In this document: positions 1-9,300 of the stretch, piece after piece
Numbering within the stretch: position 1 is the stretch's first letter
Layout of the letters: every line of letters starts with the position of its first letter
Origin: Pseudomonadota bacterium
Lineage (GTDB): Bacteria; Pseudomonadota; Gammaproteobacteria; Burkholderiales; Burkholderiaceae_F
NCBI GenBank assembly: GCA_029778535.1
Contig: JAKOQB010000198.1
Span: forward strand, 42,212-106,211
Reading direction: 5' to 3'
DNA: 64,000 nucleotides
Position numbers and translations under genes: made by a program
Notes under the pieces: model-generated
Databases searched by the model: none
What the model saw: only the letters and a program-made list of their open reading frames with translations
What the model was told of the DNA's origin: nothing

Positions 1-1
1 G

Positions 2-853
2 CCGGCGGCGCTGATCGACCTGGCACGCGTGCGCGGCTTCGCCGACGTGACGTTCAACGATTCCGGCCTGATGCTCGGCGCCGGCACGCCGCTCACCCGG
101 TTGTCGAGCGACGTGCACGTCGTGCGCCACTACCGCGCGCTCGCCGAGGCGGCGCAGGCGGTCGCCGCACCCGGCCATCGCAGCGCGGCCACGCTTGGCG
201 GCAACCTGTGCCTCGACACGCGCTGCGTGTTCTACAACCAGAGCGAGTGGTGGCGCGCGGCGAACTCGTATTGCCTCAAGCGCGGCGGCGACACCTGCCA
301 CGTCGCGCCGCAGGGCGACCGTTGCCACGCGGCGTTCAGCGGCGATCTGGCCCCCGCGCTGCTGGCGCTCGGCGCCGAGGTCGAGGTCGCGTCCGCACAG
401 GGTTCGCGCCGGCTTCCTCTGGCGGATCTGTATCGCGACGACGGCCGCGCGCATCTGGCGCTGGCGCGCGACGAAGTGCTGGCGAGCGTCCATGTGCCGG
501 CGCCGCGCGAGACCTGCGCGTCCGGCTACCGCAAGGCGCGCGTGCGCGGTGCGATGGACTTCCCGCTCGCCGGCGTGGCGGTCGCGCTGTGCCAGCGCGA
601 AGGGCAGGTCGCGGAGCTGCGCGTCGCGCTGACGGGGACCAACGCGCGCCCGCTGCTGCTCGACGGCACGCAGGCGCTGGTCGGCCGGCCGGTCGACGCC
701 GCGGCACTCGCCGCGCTCGGCAAGCTGGTCGCCAGGCAGGTGAGCCCGATGCGCACGACCGCCACGCCGTCGAACTACCGGCGCCAGGTCGCGGCGGTGC
801 TGGCGCAGCGGCTGCTGCGCGAGCTGGCCGACGGGCTGCTGCCCACGGCCTGA
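2..853 (+). CDS. hcrB: 4-hydroxybenzoyl-CoA reductase, beta (FAD / [4Fe-4S]) subunit, 5' truncated by window edge
   Basis: This is the FAD-binding medium subunit of a xanthine oxidase-family enzyme that removes the phenolic hydroxyl of 4-hydroxybenzoyl-CoA to give benzoyl-CoA. The frame is open from base 2, so the N-terminus lies outside the window; the GTG at 29 is internal. The AATLGGNLC motif is the usual FAD-binding signature of CO-dehydrogenase-type flavoproteins. Just after it comes a cysteine-rich insertion (LDTRCVFYNQSEWW, then YCLKRGGDTCH). This matches the extra loop that binds a [4Fe-4S] cluster in HcrB of Thauera and is absent from ordinary xanthine dehydrogenase medium subunits. 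A second, unrelated molybdenum enzyme at 14.4-18.1 kb lacks the loop. The alpha and gamma subunits are not in the window, so the assignment rests on the loop and on the benzoyl-CoA context. Confidence 0.85.
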   Translation, partial: PAALIDLARVRGFADVTFNDSGLMLGAGTPLTRLSSDVHVVRHYRALAEAAQAVAAPGHRSAATLGGNLCLDTRCVFYNQSEWWRAANSYCLKRGGDTCHVAPQGDRCHAAFSGDLAPALLALGAEVEVASAQGSRRLPLADLYRDDGRAHLALARDEVLASVHVPAPRETCASGYRKARVRGAMDFPLAGVAVALCQREGQVAELRVALTGTNARPLLLDGTQALVGRPVDAAALAALGKLVARQVSPMRTTATPSNYRRQVAAVLAQRLLRELADGLLPTA

Positions 854-862
854 CCGGCAGCC

Positions 863-876
863 TTGAGTTGCATCAA
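863..876. promoter_or_regulatory. FNR/CRP-type binding site (candidate)
   Basis: TTGAG-TTGC-ATCAA matches the FNR consensus TTGAT-N4-ATCAA at nine of ten defined positions. It lies 66 bp upstream of the hemerythrin start, directly after the hcrB stop. Anaerobic control of the downstream stress genes is inferred. Confidence 0.55.
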
Positions 877-896
877 GGGCGCCGCCGGTCCTCATG

Positions 897-924
897 TGGT
901 AATTTGGTACCGTAATACCGATTT
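897..924. promoter_or_regulatory. 28-bp GGTA motif, copy 1
   Basis: Three GGTA-type half sites occur in one stretch: TGGTAA, then GGTACC, then AATACC, ending in TTT. The same arrangement (21 of 28 positions identical) occurs between had and korA at 46533-46560. The site ends 17 bp before the hemerythrin start codon, so a bound protein would block transcription or the ribosome site. It is probably an operator; the regulator is unknown. Confidence 0.45.
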
Positions 925-941
925 AGCCGCCGGAGACACCG

Positions 942-1409
942 ATGAACTTCACGCGCCAGGTCAACCGCGCGCTCGACGACGATCACCGCGCCGCCCTCGA
1001 CCTGCTGGCGCGCGTCGAGCAGACGTTCGGCCGCGGCGGCGGGCGCGACGCCGCGCTGGCCGCGAGCTTCGGCCGGCAGGTCGAGCTCGATCTGTCGCGC
1101 CACTTCGGCTTCGAGGAGCGCGACCTGTTCCCGCGCATCACCGAAGCCGGCGCCGGCGACCTCGCCACGCTGCTGCTGGAGGAACACGAGACGATCCGCC
1201 GCGTCGCCGCCGAGCTGCTGCCGCTGGCGCGCGCCGCATCGTCGCTCGACGACGCGGGCTGGGCCGCGTTTCGGCGCAGCGCGCTGGAGATGGTCGAGCG
1301 GCTGCGCGCGCACATCGACAAGGAAACCGCGGCGCTGCTGCCGGCCATCGACGACGCGCTCGACGAAGACACCGACCGCGAACTGGCGTTCGCCTACGCG
1401 GCAAGCTGA
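942..1409 (+). CDS. Hemerythrin HHE domain protein
   Basis: A 155-residue soluble protein with the four-helix hemerythrin pattern. The expected di-iron ligands are visible as a His in DDDHRA near the N-terminus, HFGFEERD near residue 50, EEHE near residue 84 and HIDKE near residue 126. Such proteins bind O2 or NO, or deliver iron for repair of NO-damaged iron centres; members near nnrS-like genes are usually tied to nitrosative stress. The ATG at 942 follows GGAG with normal spacing. A candidate FNR box and the GGTA motif lie just upstream, and a GNAT gene follows after 11 bp, so co-transcription is likely. The substrate or partner cannot be read from the sequence. Confidence 0.8.
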   Translation: MNFTRQVNRALDDDHRAALDLLARVEQTFGRGGGRDAALAASFGRQVELDLSRHFGFEERDLFPRITEAGAGDLATLLLEEHETIRRVAAELLPLARAASSLDDAGWAAFRRSALEMVERLRAHIDKETAALLPAIDDALDEDTDRELAFAYAAS

Positions 1410-1420
1410 CAGGAGGAACC

Positions 1421-2407
1421 ATGCAGACCGCCACCATCCGGCCGCTGACGCGCGACGACCTCGGCGCGGTGGTGGCGATCGACACGGCGCTCGAAGGCCG
1501 GCCGCGCCGCGCGTACATCGAGCGCCGCCTGGCCGCCGCACTGCGCGAGCCCAAGCTGCACGCGCAATTCGCCGCCGCCGACGGCCACGGGCTGGCCGGC
1601 TACATCCTGGCGCGCGTGCTGGAGGGCGAGTTCGGCCGCACCACGCCGGGACTGCGGCTGGAACTGGTCGGCGTGCGCGCGGACGTGCGCGGACGCGGCA
1701 TCGGGCGCCGCCTGTTCGACGCGCTCGCGCAGTGGGCGCGCCGGCACGGCATTGAGGACATCCGCACCGTCGCGGACTGGCGCGACGCGCCGATGCTGCG
1801 CTACTTCGATGCGATGGGCTTCGAGCTGGCGCCGCACCAGATCATCGACTGCGCGGTCGACGGCGGCGCGTACGTCGCGCAGCGTGACGATGCCGCGGCC
1901 CCCGCGGAGGAACACAGCGAAATCGACTTCAGCGCGCCGCACGCCAACGACTTCGAAAAGCTCGCGCGCGACACCGCCGACGTGCGCTCGATGACGCCCG
2001 CGGACCTGGCGGAGATCGTGCGCATCGACCGCCGCATCATCGGTCGCGACCGCAGCGGCTACATCGCCGCGCGCCTCGACGAGGCGATGCAGGACTCGGC
2101 GATCCGCGTATCGCTGTCGGCGCGCAGCGACGGCGCGATCGTCGGCTACCTGATGGCGCGCGCCGACCTCGGCGACTTCGGCCGCACCGAGCCGGTGGCG
2201 GTGATCGACACGCTCGGCGTCGATCCGGGCTTCGCGCAGCGCGGCTTCGGGCGCGCGCTGATGTCGCAACTCTTCGCCAACCTCGGCGCGCTGCGCGTGG
2301 AGCGCGTCGAGACGATCGTCGCGCACAACAACTTCGCGCTGCTCGGCTTCTTCTACGGCTGCGGCTTCGCGCCGTCGCAGCGGCTGCCGTTCGCGCGGCG
2401 CTTGTAG
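1421..2407 (+). CDS. Tandem GNAT-family N-acetyltransferase
   Basis: A 328-residue protein made of two GNAT domains joined by an acidic linker. The first (about residues 1-150) carries the acetyl-CoA loop VRGRGIGRRLF. The second (about 185-325) carries the matching stretch FAQRGFGRALM. Both domains share the pattern RADLGDFGRTEP / RVLEGEFGRTTP, which suggests an internal duplication. The ATG at 1421 is preceded by a strong AGGAGG. The gene sits between the hemerythrin and an Fe-S assembly gene. Duplicated GNATs of this kind recur near anaerobic or denitrification genes, but the acceptor is unknown and no function beyond acyl transfer can be given. Confidence 0.75.
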   Translation: MQTATIRPLTRDDLGAVVAIDTALEGRPRRAYIERRLAAALREPKLHAQFAAADGHGLAGYILARVLEGEFGRTTPGLRLELVGVRADVRGRGIGRRLFDALAQWARRHGIEDIRTVADWRDAPMLRYFDAMGFELAPHQIIDCAVDGGAYVAQRDDAAAPAEEHSEIDFSAPHANDFEKLARDTADVRSMTPADLAEIVRIDRRIIGRDRSGYIAARLDEAMQDSAIRVSLSARSDGAIVGYLMARADLGDFGRTEPVAVIDTLGVDPGFAQRGFGRALMSQLFANLGALRVERVETIVAHNNFALLGFFYGCGFAPSQRLPFARRL

Positions 2408-2442
2408 GGCGTGGCGCGTGCGATCGCCCTAGAATCCGGCGC

Positions 2443-2751
2443 ATGAACTCAATGCCGGACGAAGACGCGGTGCGCGAGGCGCTGCGCGCGGTTGACGATC
2501 CCGAAGCGGGGATGAACATCGTCGACCTCGGGCTGGTGTACGGGATCGAGATCGGCGAGCGCGCGGTGCGCGTCGACGTGACGATGACCACGGCCGCCTG
2601 CCCGATGGCCGACATGATCGTCGACCAGGCGCGCGACGCGATCCGCGCACTCGTGCCCGAGGATGCCGAGGTCGACGTGCGCCTCGTGTGGGATCCGCCG
2701 TGGACGCCGGACAAGATGAGCGGCATCGCCAGGGAGCACTTCGGCTGGTGA
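2443..2751 (+). CDS. MIP18/PaaD-type iron-sulfur assembly factor (DUF59)
   Basis: A 102-residue protein of the MIP18 (DUF59) family, the same fold as SufT and PaaD, which help insert Fe-S clusters into target proteins. Visible family features are DPEAGMNIVDLGLVYG at about residues 20-35, the conserved Cys in TTAACPM, and the C-terminal WDPPWTPDKM block. It overlaps the next gene by 4 bp (GTGA), so the two are translationally coupled. In this setting it may support or repair Fe-S enzymes exposed to NO or oxygen. The target protein is not known. Confidence 0.8.
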   Translation: MNSMPDEDAVREALRAVDDPEAGMNIVDLGLVYGIEIGERAVRVDVTMTTAACPMADMIVDQARDAIRALVPEDAEVDVRLVWDPPWTPDKMSGIAREHFGW

Positions 2752-3845
2752 GCGACGCACCGGCGCCGACCCCGGGCGGGCTGCCGCCGCCGGCGCGCGT
2801 GCCGCTGCTGATCCTGGGCTTTGTCGGCCTCGCCATCGGCGTCGGCGCGGGGCTGGCGCGCTTCGGCTGGCCGATGCCGAACCTCGCCGCGTCCGCCGCG
2901 GCGCTGCACGGGCCGCTGATGATCTGCGGCTTCTTCGGCGTCGTGATCTCGCTCGAGCGCGCGGTTGCCATCGGCCGCACGTGGGCCTACGCCGGGCCGC
3001 TCGCCGCGGGGATCGGTACCGTGGCGGTGGTGCAGGGGTCCACGCCGATCGGCGCCTGGCTCTACTTCGCGGCGAGCGCCGTGCTGCTGGTCGCGTCGCT
3101 CGACATCCTGCGCCGGCAGCGCGCGCTTTTCACTTTCACGATCGCGCTGGGCGCGGCGAGCTGGTGCGTCGGAGCCGCGCTGTGGGTCGCCGGCTGGTCC
3201 GCGCACGAAGTCGTCACGTGGTGGCTGGCGTTCCTGATCCTGACCATCGCCGGCGAGCGGCTGGAACTGTCGCGCTTCCTGCCGCCGTCGCGCATCGCGC
3301 GCAACGTGTTCGCGCTGCTGCTGGCGGTGATCGGCGCCGGGCTGATCGGCGCAACGCGGCCGTGGGGTGCGCCTGCATTCGCGGCCGGGCTGCTCGGGCT
3401 TGCGCTGTGGCTGCTGAAGCAGGACATCGCGCGCCGCACGGTGCGCAAGCAGGGGCTGACGCGGTTCATCGCGGTGTGCCTGCTGTCGGGCTACGTCTGG
3501 CTCGCCGTCGGCGCAGCGATCGTCCTCGCCGCCGGCGGGCTTGCACCCGGCACGCCGGCGTACGACGCGGCGCTGCACGCGCTCGCGCTCGGCTTCGTAT
3601 TCTCGATGGTGTTCGGCCACGCACCGATCATCTTCCCCGCGGTGCTGCGCGTGGACGTGCCGTATCACCCGACCTTCTACCTGCCGCTCGCGCTGCTGCA
3701 CGTCTCCGTGGCGCTGCGGCTCGCGGGCGACGCGCTCGCGCAGTTCGGCATCGCGCGCGCCGGCGGCCTGCTCGGCGCGGTCGCGCTGGCGGCGTTCATC
3801 GTCGGCACCGTCAGCGCGGTGGTGCGGGGCCTGCGCCGCGGGTGA
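2748..3845 (+). CDS. Polytopic membrane protein, distantly NnrS-like
   Basis: A 365-residue integral membrane protein with roughly eleven to twelve hydrophobic segments. The start is taken as GTG at 2748, inside the stop of the preceding gene (GTGA overlap); an upstream GTG in the same frame would overlap more. The C-terminal region LALGFVFSMVFGHAPIIF followed by PYHP resembles the way NnrS places conserved polar and histidine residues near the membrane, but similarity to NnrS itself is weak. It sits in a presumed NO-response group (hemerythrin, Fe-S factor, NnrS), so a haem- or NO-related role is possible but inferred. The last 35 bp overlap, tail to tail, the small gene on the other strand. 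Confidence 0.6.
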   Translation: MSDAPAPTPGGLPPPARVPLLILGFVGLAIGVGAGLARFGWPMPNLAASAAALHGPLMICGFFGVVISLERAVAIGRTWAYAGPLAAGIGTVAVVQGSTPIGAWLYFAASAVLLVASLDILRRQRALFTFTIALGAASWCVGAALWVAGWSAHEVVTWWLAFLILTIAGERLELSRFLPPSRIARNVFALLLAVIGAGLIGATRPWGAPAFAAGLLGLALWLLKQDIARRTVRKQGLTRFIAVCLLSGYVWLAVGAAIVLAAGGLAPGTPAYDAALHALALGFVFSMVFGHAPIIFPAVLRVDVPYHPTFYLPLALLHVSVALRLAGDALAQFGIARAGGLLGAVALAAFIVGTVSAVVRGLRRG

Positions 3846-4053
3846 ACGCGGCCAGCTCCCACGTGCCTTCCGTCTCGTCGTGCCGCAGCACGTACACGTG
3901 CCCGTCGTCGGCATCGACCTTGAACCAGCGCTGATCCGGCGCAAACCAGCGATCGACGATCGCGCGCACGCCGATGCGCCGCTCGCCGAGCCAGAATGCG
4001 AGCGGCTCCTGTTCGCCGCGATAGCCGGCGTAGCACTCGACGCGGATCGTCAT
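3811..4053 (-). CDS. Small conserved protein of unknown function
   Basis: An 80-residue soluble protein, MTIRVECYAGYRGEQEP at the N-terminus and a WFKVDADDGHVYVLRHDE core. It has the look of short, widely conserved proteobacterial proteins with a beta-rich fold and no named domain. Its coding bias matches its neighbours. It lies on the minus strand between two plus-strand genes: the 3' end overlaps the membrane protein gene by 35 bp, and its start codon lies 10 bp from the GST start, so it is divergently transcribed from the GST. No function is proposed. Confidence 0.6.
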   Translation of the reverse strand: MTIRVECYAGYRGEQEPLAFWLGERRIGVRAIVDRWFAPDQRWFKVDADDGHVYVLRHDETEGTWELAAFTRGAGPAPPR

Positions 4054-4063
4054 GGGAGATGAA

Positions 4064-4792
4064 ATGGGATACAGATACGAACTGTATTACTGGCCGTCGA
4101 TTCAGGGGCGCGGCGAGTTCGTGCGGCTCGCGCTCGAAGACGCCGGTGCCGACTACGTCGATGTCGCGCGCGGCAAGCGCAAGGGCATGGGCATCGCGGC
4201 GATGATGAAGCTGATGGAAAACGCGGCGCGGCCGCCGTTCGCGCCGCCGTTCCTGAAGGCCGGCCGGCTGCTGATCGCGCAGACGTCGAACATCCTGTTC
4301 TTCCTCGGGCCGCGGCTGAAGCTCGCGCCGAGGGGCGAGGCGGACCGTCTGTGGCTGCACCAGCTTCAGCTGACGATCGCCGATTTCGTGGCCGAGGCGC
4401 ATGACGTCCATCACCCGATCGCGAGCAGCCTGTACTACGAGGACCAGAAGGCCGAGGCGCTGCGCAAGGCGCGCCACTTCACGCGCGAACGGCTGCCCAA
4501 GTACCTCGGCTACTTCGAGCGTGTGCTGGCGAATGCGCGGCGCGGCGGGAACTGGGTGCTCGGTGCGCGCTGCTCGTACGTCGACCTGTCGCTGTTCCAG
4601 TTGCTGGCGGGACTGAACCATGCGTTTCCCAGTGCGACGCGGCGCCACCAGCGGAAGTTCCCGCGGCTCGTGGCGCTTGCCGAACGCGTCGCTGCGCGAC
4701 CGCGGCTGGCCGCGTACCTCGCCTCCTCGCGGCGTCTGCCGTTCAACGACCAGGACGTCTTCCGCCGCTATCCGGAACTCGACGACGATTGA
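4064..4792 (+). CDS. Glutathione S-transferase
   Basis: A 242-residue cytosolic GST. The N-terminal thioredoxin-like domain has the sigma/pi-class start YELYYWPSIQGRGEFVRL, with the catalytic Tyr near residue 7 or 8, and LIAQTSNIL supplies the glutathione-binding cis-Pro/Ser region. The C-terminal all-alpha domain contains the conserved YVDLSLFQLL helix with its Asp. The ATG at 4064 is preferred over the in-frame ATG at 4052 because it has GGGAGA four bases upstream and gives the family's normal N-terminus. The physiological electrophile is unknown; detoxification of aromatic epoxides or oxidised products would suit an aromatic degrader. Confidence 0.82.
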   Translation: MGYRYELYYWPSIQGRGEFVRLALEDAGADYVDVARGKRKGMGIAAMMKLMENAARPPFAPPFLKAGRLLIAQTSNILFFLGPRLKLAPRGEADRLWLHQLQLTIADFVAEAHDVHHPIASSLYYEDQKAEALRKARHFTRERLPKYLGYFERVLANARRGGNWVLGARCSYVDLSLFQLLAGLNHAFPSATRRHQRKFPRLVALAERVAARPRLAAYLASSRRLPFNDQDVFRRYPELDDD

Positions 4793-5165
4793 ACCGCGCC
4801 CGCCGCGATGCGGCTGCGCCGGCGGGCCGCGCTCGCCGTGCGCGAGCACGCCGGTTGCGACGCAAAGTGTGCGGCTGTCGCCAACGACGCCGGTGCCGAG
4901 GCGTCGTTCGTTCCGCCTCGGATCTGCGATAGGCGCTCCCCCAGCTCGGAGGACTCCGACGTTGGGGCACGTCCCGACTGATCGAACGGCCGCGATCCCG
5001 GTTCAATCGGGGCGTGGCCTGAATTCGATGCGAGAACCTGCCGATGACCGCTCCGCTCCATGCCGTCGCGCGCGCGCCGGTGCGGTGGTCCGCTTCGTCC
5101 AGGAAGCGTTCGGAACGGGAATCGGCGGGCTCGGTGCCAGCCGGACGTGAGCGCGCCAGGACCCG
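4793..5165. other. Convergent intergenic region, no gene recognised
   Basis: These 373 bp separate two converging genes (GST and nnrS). Open frames exist on both strands but have arginine-rich, low-complexity translations typical of high-GC noncoding DNA. No clear terminator hairpin with a T tract was found. Confidence 0.5.
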
Positions 5166-6347
5166 TCAGGTCGGCCGCAGCGGCTGCATCCTCGGCAGGC
5201 TCGGCTGCAGCAGCGTGGCGCCGTACAGCAGCAGGTAGATCACGAACGGCGCGGCCCACAGCAGCGCGGCGAGCGCAACCGCCCAGTAGCCGAGACCGTG
5301 CACGGTCGCGGCCAGACGCAGCAGCGCGGCGGCGAACATCGACAGATAGGCGATGCGCATCGCCGGCGGCACCTCGAGCGCGCGGCCGGTGTGGCGCAGC
5401 GCGACGCGGTTCATCAGACCGAGCATCATCAGGCCGAGCGCACCGACGGTGAACGCGTGCAGCCACGCGGCGGCGGGGACGACGCCGGTCAGCTCGGAGG
5501 CGGCCTTCAGCGCGAACGCCGCGATCAGCCACGCGAACGCAAGGTGCAGCGACGCCAGCAGCGGCTGGTCGGCGACACGCCAGCCGCGCCAGCGCGCGGT
5601 GCGGATCGCGTGCGCCACTGCGCCGGTGAACGCGGCCAGACCGACCGACGTGCGCGATGCGCCCGCCAGATCGAGCGCCGCCAGCAGCACGACGCTCAGC
5701 AACGCGGCCGCTTCAAGCGCGATGCGGAACCGCGGCGCATCGCCGCGGCCGAGCGCCCGCAGCGCATTGCCGGTGAAGATCGGCACCAGCACGCCGCCCT
5801 TGAGCAGGAACACCGCGATCACCGCGTACACGCCGGCGTGCAACGCGCGTTGCGCGCGCGCACCGTCGCCCGCGAGGATGAACGCGTGATACGCGAGATT
5901 GGCGGCGATGAGCGCGAGCAGGATCGGCAGCAGCAGCAGGAAGAGCCGGTTGCGCACGTTGAAGAGCTGCGGCGCGACCATCGCGGTGAGCGCCGGCAGC
6001 AGCAGCGCATCGGCCAGCGCGACGCTCCATTGCGGCAGCCACGGCGCCGCCCAGAATGCGGCGCGGCCGAGCAGCCACAGCGCCGCGAGCGCCGCAAGCC
6101 CCCGGCCGCGGATCTCGGGCGTGCCGGCCCAGCTCGGCAGCGCGGTCAGCACGGTGCCGACGACGATCGCCAGCGCGAAGCCGAACAGCATCTCGTGCCC
6201 GTGCCATAGCTGCGGCGTGGTCGGCAGGTGCACGGTGCCGAGCAGCGCGCCGGCGCCGCCGGTGATCACAAGCGGCGCGTACAGCGCGCCGAGCAGGTAG
6301 AACGGCCGGAACGGGCTCGCCCACAACGGCGCGCCGAAGGAGTTCAT
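5166..6347 (-). CDS. nnrS: NnrS family haem- and copper-containing membrane protein
   Basis: A 393-residue, about 12-helix membrane protein of the NnrS family, which protects denitrifiers against nitric oxide. Diagnostic motifs are ASPFRPFYLLGALYAP near the N-terminus, LWHGHEMLFGFALA with conserved histidines near residue 50, and the C-terminal GLMMLGLMNRVALRHTGR. The gene starts 5 bp after the stop of the indolepyruvate oxidoreductase gene on the same strand, so it is probably the last gene of the long minus-strand series beginning at the GntR gene. This ties NO tolerance to anaerobic, nitrate-dependent aromatic catabolism. The family is sure; the exact biochemical action of NnrS is not settled. 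Confidence 0.9.
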   Translation of the reverse strand: MNSFGAPLWASPFRPFYLLGALYAPLVITGGAGALLGTVHLPTTPQLWHGHEMLFGFALAIVVGTVLTALPSWAGTPEIRGRGLAALAALWLLGRAAFWAAPWLPQWSVALADALLLPALTAMVAPQLFNVRNRLFLLLLPILLALIAANLAYHAFILAGDGARAQRALHAGVYAVIAVFLLKGGVLVPIFTGNALRALGRGDAPRFRIALEAAALLSVVLLAALDLAGASRTSVGLAAFTGAVAHAIRTARWRGWRVADQPLLASLHLAFAWLIAAFALKAASELTGVVPAAAWLHAFTVGALGLMMLGLMNRVALRHTGRALEVPPAMRIAYLSMFAAALLRLAATVHGLGYWAVALAALLWAAPFVIYLLLYGATLLQPSLPRMQPLRPT

Positions 6348-6351
6348 CGCA

Positions 6352-9300
6352 TCACGCCGCGTGCGCCAGCGGCGCGCGCGCGAACTGCGCCGTCAGCTCC
6401 GCCCGGCGAGCGCGCGCCGCGTCGGCGTTACGGCGCCGCACCGGGCCGTAGCCGCGGATCCTTTCGGGCAGCGCGGCGATCTCGACCGCGACGGCGAGGT
6501 TGTCCGCGCGCAGTCCGGCGAGGGTCGCTTCGATCGTCGCTTCGTACTCGGCGATCAGCGCGCGGTCGAGCGCGCGTTCCGCGCCATGGCGGAACGGGTC
6601 GAGCGCCGTTCCGCGCAGCCGCTTCAGGCGCGCGAGCAGCCGCAGCGCGCGCAGCATCCACGGCCCGTACCTGCGCTTGCGCGGTTCGCCGGTCGCCGGG
6701 TCGATGCGCGCGAGCCCGGGAATCGCCAGGTGCAGATGCAGGCGCCCGGCGCCGTCGAACGTGTCCTTCAGCGCGGCGGCGAATTGCGCATCGGCATACA
6801 GCCGCGCGACTTCGTACTCGTCCTTGGGCGCGAGCAGCCTGAACCAGGCGCGCGCGACCGCGTGCGCGAGCTGCGTGCTGCCGGGCGCGACGCGCTGCTC
6901 GGCCGCCCGCACGCGTTCGATGAGAGCGTCGTAGCGGCGCGCCAGCCGCTCGTCCTGATAGTCGATCAGGTACGCGCGGCGGCGCGCGACCGTCTCTTCG
7001 AGCGTGCGCGACAGGCGGCGCCAATCCGGCGTCTGTTCCCGGTCGCGCGCCAGCCGCTCGACGCGCTCACGATCGGCTGCATGGCGTCGTCCCCATTCGA
7101 ACGCAAGCATGTTGTCGCCGACCGCGACGCCGTTCAGCTCGATCGCGCGCGCAAGCGCGTCGCGCGACACGGGCACCAGCCCGCGCTGCCACGCGCTGCC
7201 GAGCAGGAACAGGTTGGCCGCGATCGGCGCGCCGGCGAGCAGCGACGCGAGCCGCGTCGCGTCGACGGTCTCGACCCGCTCGCTTTCCGTTGCAGCGCGC
7301 AGCGCGGCGAGCGCGGCTTCGAGCGGCAGCGCGTGGTCGGGATGCCGCACGACGTCGCCGGTGATCGCGCCGGCGGTGTTCAGCACCGCGCGCGTGGCGC
7401 GGCTGATCTTCGACAGCGTGTCGGCGCCGGCGGCGACCAGCGCATCGCAGCCGAGCAGCGCGTCGGCGGCGCCGGTGGCGATCCGCGGCGCGGCGAGTTC
7501 CTGCTGCGCGCGCGCGATGCGCACGTGCGACAGCACCGCGCCGCCTTTCTGCGCCAGCCCCGTCATGTCGAGCACGGTGACGCCGCTCCCATCGAGGTGC
7601 GCGGCCATGCCGATCAGCGCGGCGACCGTCACCACGCCGGTGCCGCCGATGCCGGCGATCAGCAGGCTGTACGGCGCGTCGAGCGCGGGCAACGCGGGTT
7701 CGGGCGGCGCCTCGCCGTCGAGGGGCATCGGGCGCGGCTGCCGCAGCGACGCGCCTTCGATCGTGACCAGGCTCGGGCACATTCCGGCGAGGCAGCTCTC
7801 GTCGACGTTGCAGCTCGCCTGGTCGATCGCGTACTTGCGGCCGAACTCGGTCTCGACCGGCACCACCGACAGGCAGTTGGACTTCACGCTGCAATCGCCG
7901 CAGCCTTCGCACACGAGTTCGTGGATGAACACGCGCCGTGCCGGCGCGGGCAGCGCGCCGCGCTTGCGGCGGCGGCGCTTCTCCGCCGCGCAGGTCTGAT
8001 CGAAGACGAGCGCGGTGACGCCGGGGATCGCGCGCAGTTCGCGCTGCACGGAGTCAAGCTCGTCGCGCGCGCGGACCGTGACGCCGGGCGCAAGCGCCGG
8101 GTACCTCCCGGGCGCCTCGCTGAGCACGACGATCTTCTTTACGCCTTCGGCGTCGAGCTGGCGCGTGATCTGCGGCACCGTCAGCGGCCCGTCGATCGGC
8201 TGGCCGCCCGTCATCGCGACCGCGTCGTTGTACAGGATCTTGTACGTGATGTTGACGCCGGCAGCGACCGCGGCACGGATCGCGAGCAGGCCGGAGTGGT
8301 AGTACGTGCCGTCGCCCATATTGGCGAACACGTGCGCGGTTCCCGCGTGCCGCGCCATGCCGAGCCAGGTCACGCCTTCGCCGCCCATCTGGCTCACGGT
8401 GATCGTGCTGCGGTCCATCCACGTCGCCATCAGGTGGCAGCCCACACCGCCGAGCGCGCACGATCCTTCGGGCACGCGGGTGGAACGGTTGTGCGGGCAG
8501 CCCGGGCAGAACCACGGCACGCGCGCCGGCACGTTCACGGGTGCGCGCTCGTGCGCATCGAGGAACGCAAGGTGCTGCCGCATCTGCTCGCTCCGGTGAA
8601 AGCGTCCGATGCGCGCGGCGATCGCGCGCGCGGCGAGCGCGGGTGTCAGCTCGCCGGTCGGCGGCAGCAGCCACTGGCTGTGCGGCACCGGCCATTCGCC
8701 GCTCTCGTCGAACTTGCCGACCACGCGCGGGCGCACGTCGTCGCGCCAGTTGTACAGCATCTCCTTCAACTGGTACTCGATGATCTGGCGCTTCTCCTCG
8801 ACGACCAGGATCTCCTCGAGTCCCTCGGCGAAGTGCCGCACGCCGTCGGCTTCCAGCGGCCACGCCATGCCGACCTTGAACAGGCGCAGGCCGATTTCGC
8901 GCGCGACGCACTCGTCGATGCCGAGGTCGTGCAGCGCCTGACACACGTCGAGCCACGCCTTGCCGCAGGCGATGATGCCGAGCCTTGGTGCCGGCGCATC
9001 CCACACGAGGCGGTTCAGTCCGTTCGCGCGCGCGTACGCGACCGCGGCGTAGACCTTGAATTCGGCCATCCGCCGCTCTTGCGCGAGCTGCGGGTCGGGC
9101 CAGCGGATGTGCACGCCGTCGCGCGGCAGCACGAAATCATCGGGCACGCGCGATACGACGCGCAGCGGATCGAGCTCGACCGTGGCCGAGCTCTCGACGA
9201 TGTCGGACGTCGTCTTCATCGCGACCCAGCAGCCGGAGTAACGAGACATCGCCCAGCCGTGCAGTCCGAGGTCGAGGCAGTCCTGCAGGTCCGCCGGCGC

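Noticed and set aside
4768..5532. Long open frames on both strands between the GST gene and nnrS
   Set aside because: They are arginine/alanine-rich shadows of high-GC DNA, and the 3' part is antisense to or out of frame with nnrS.
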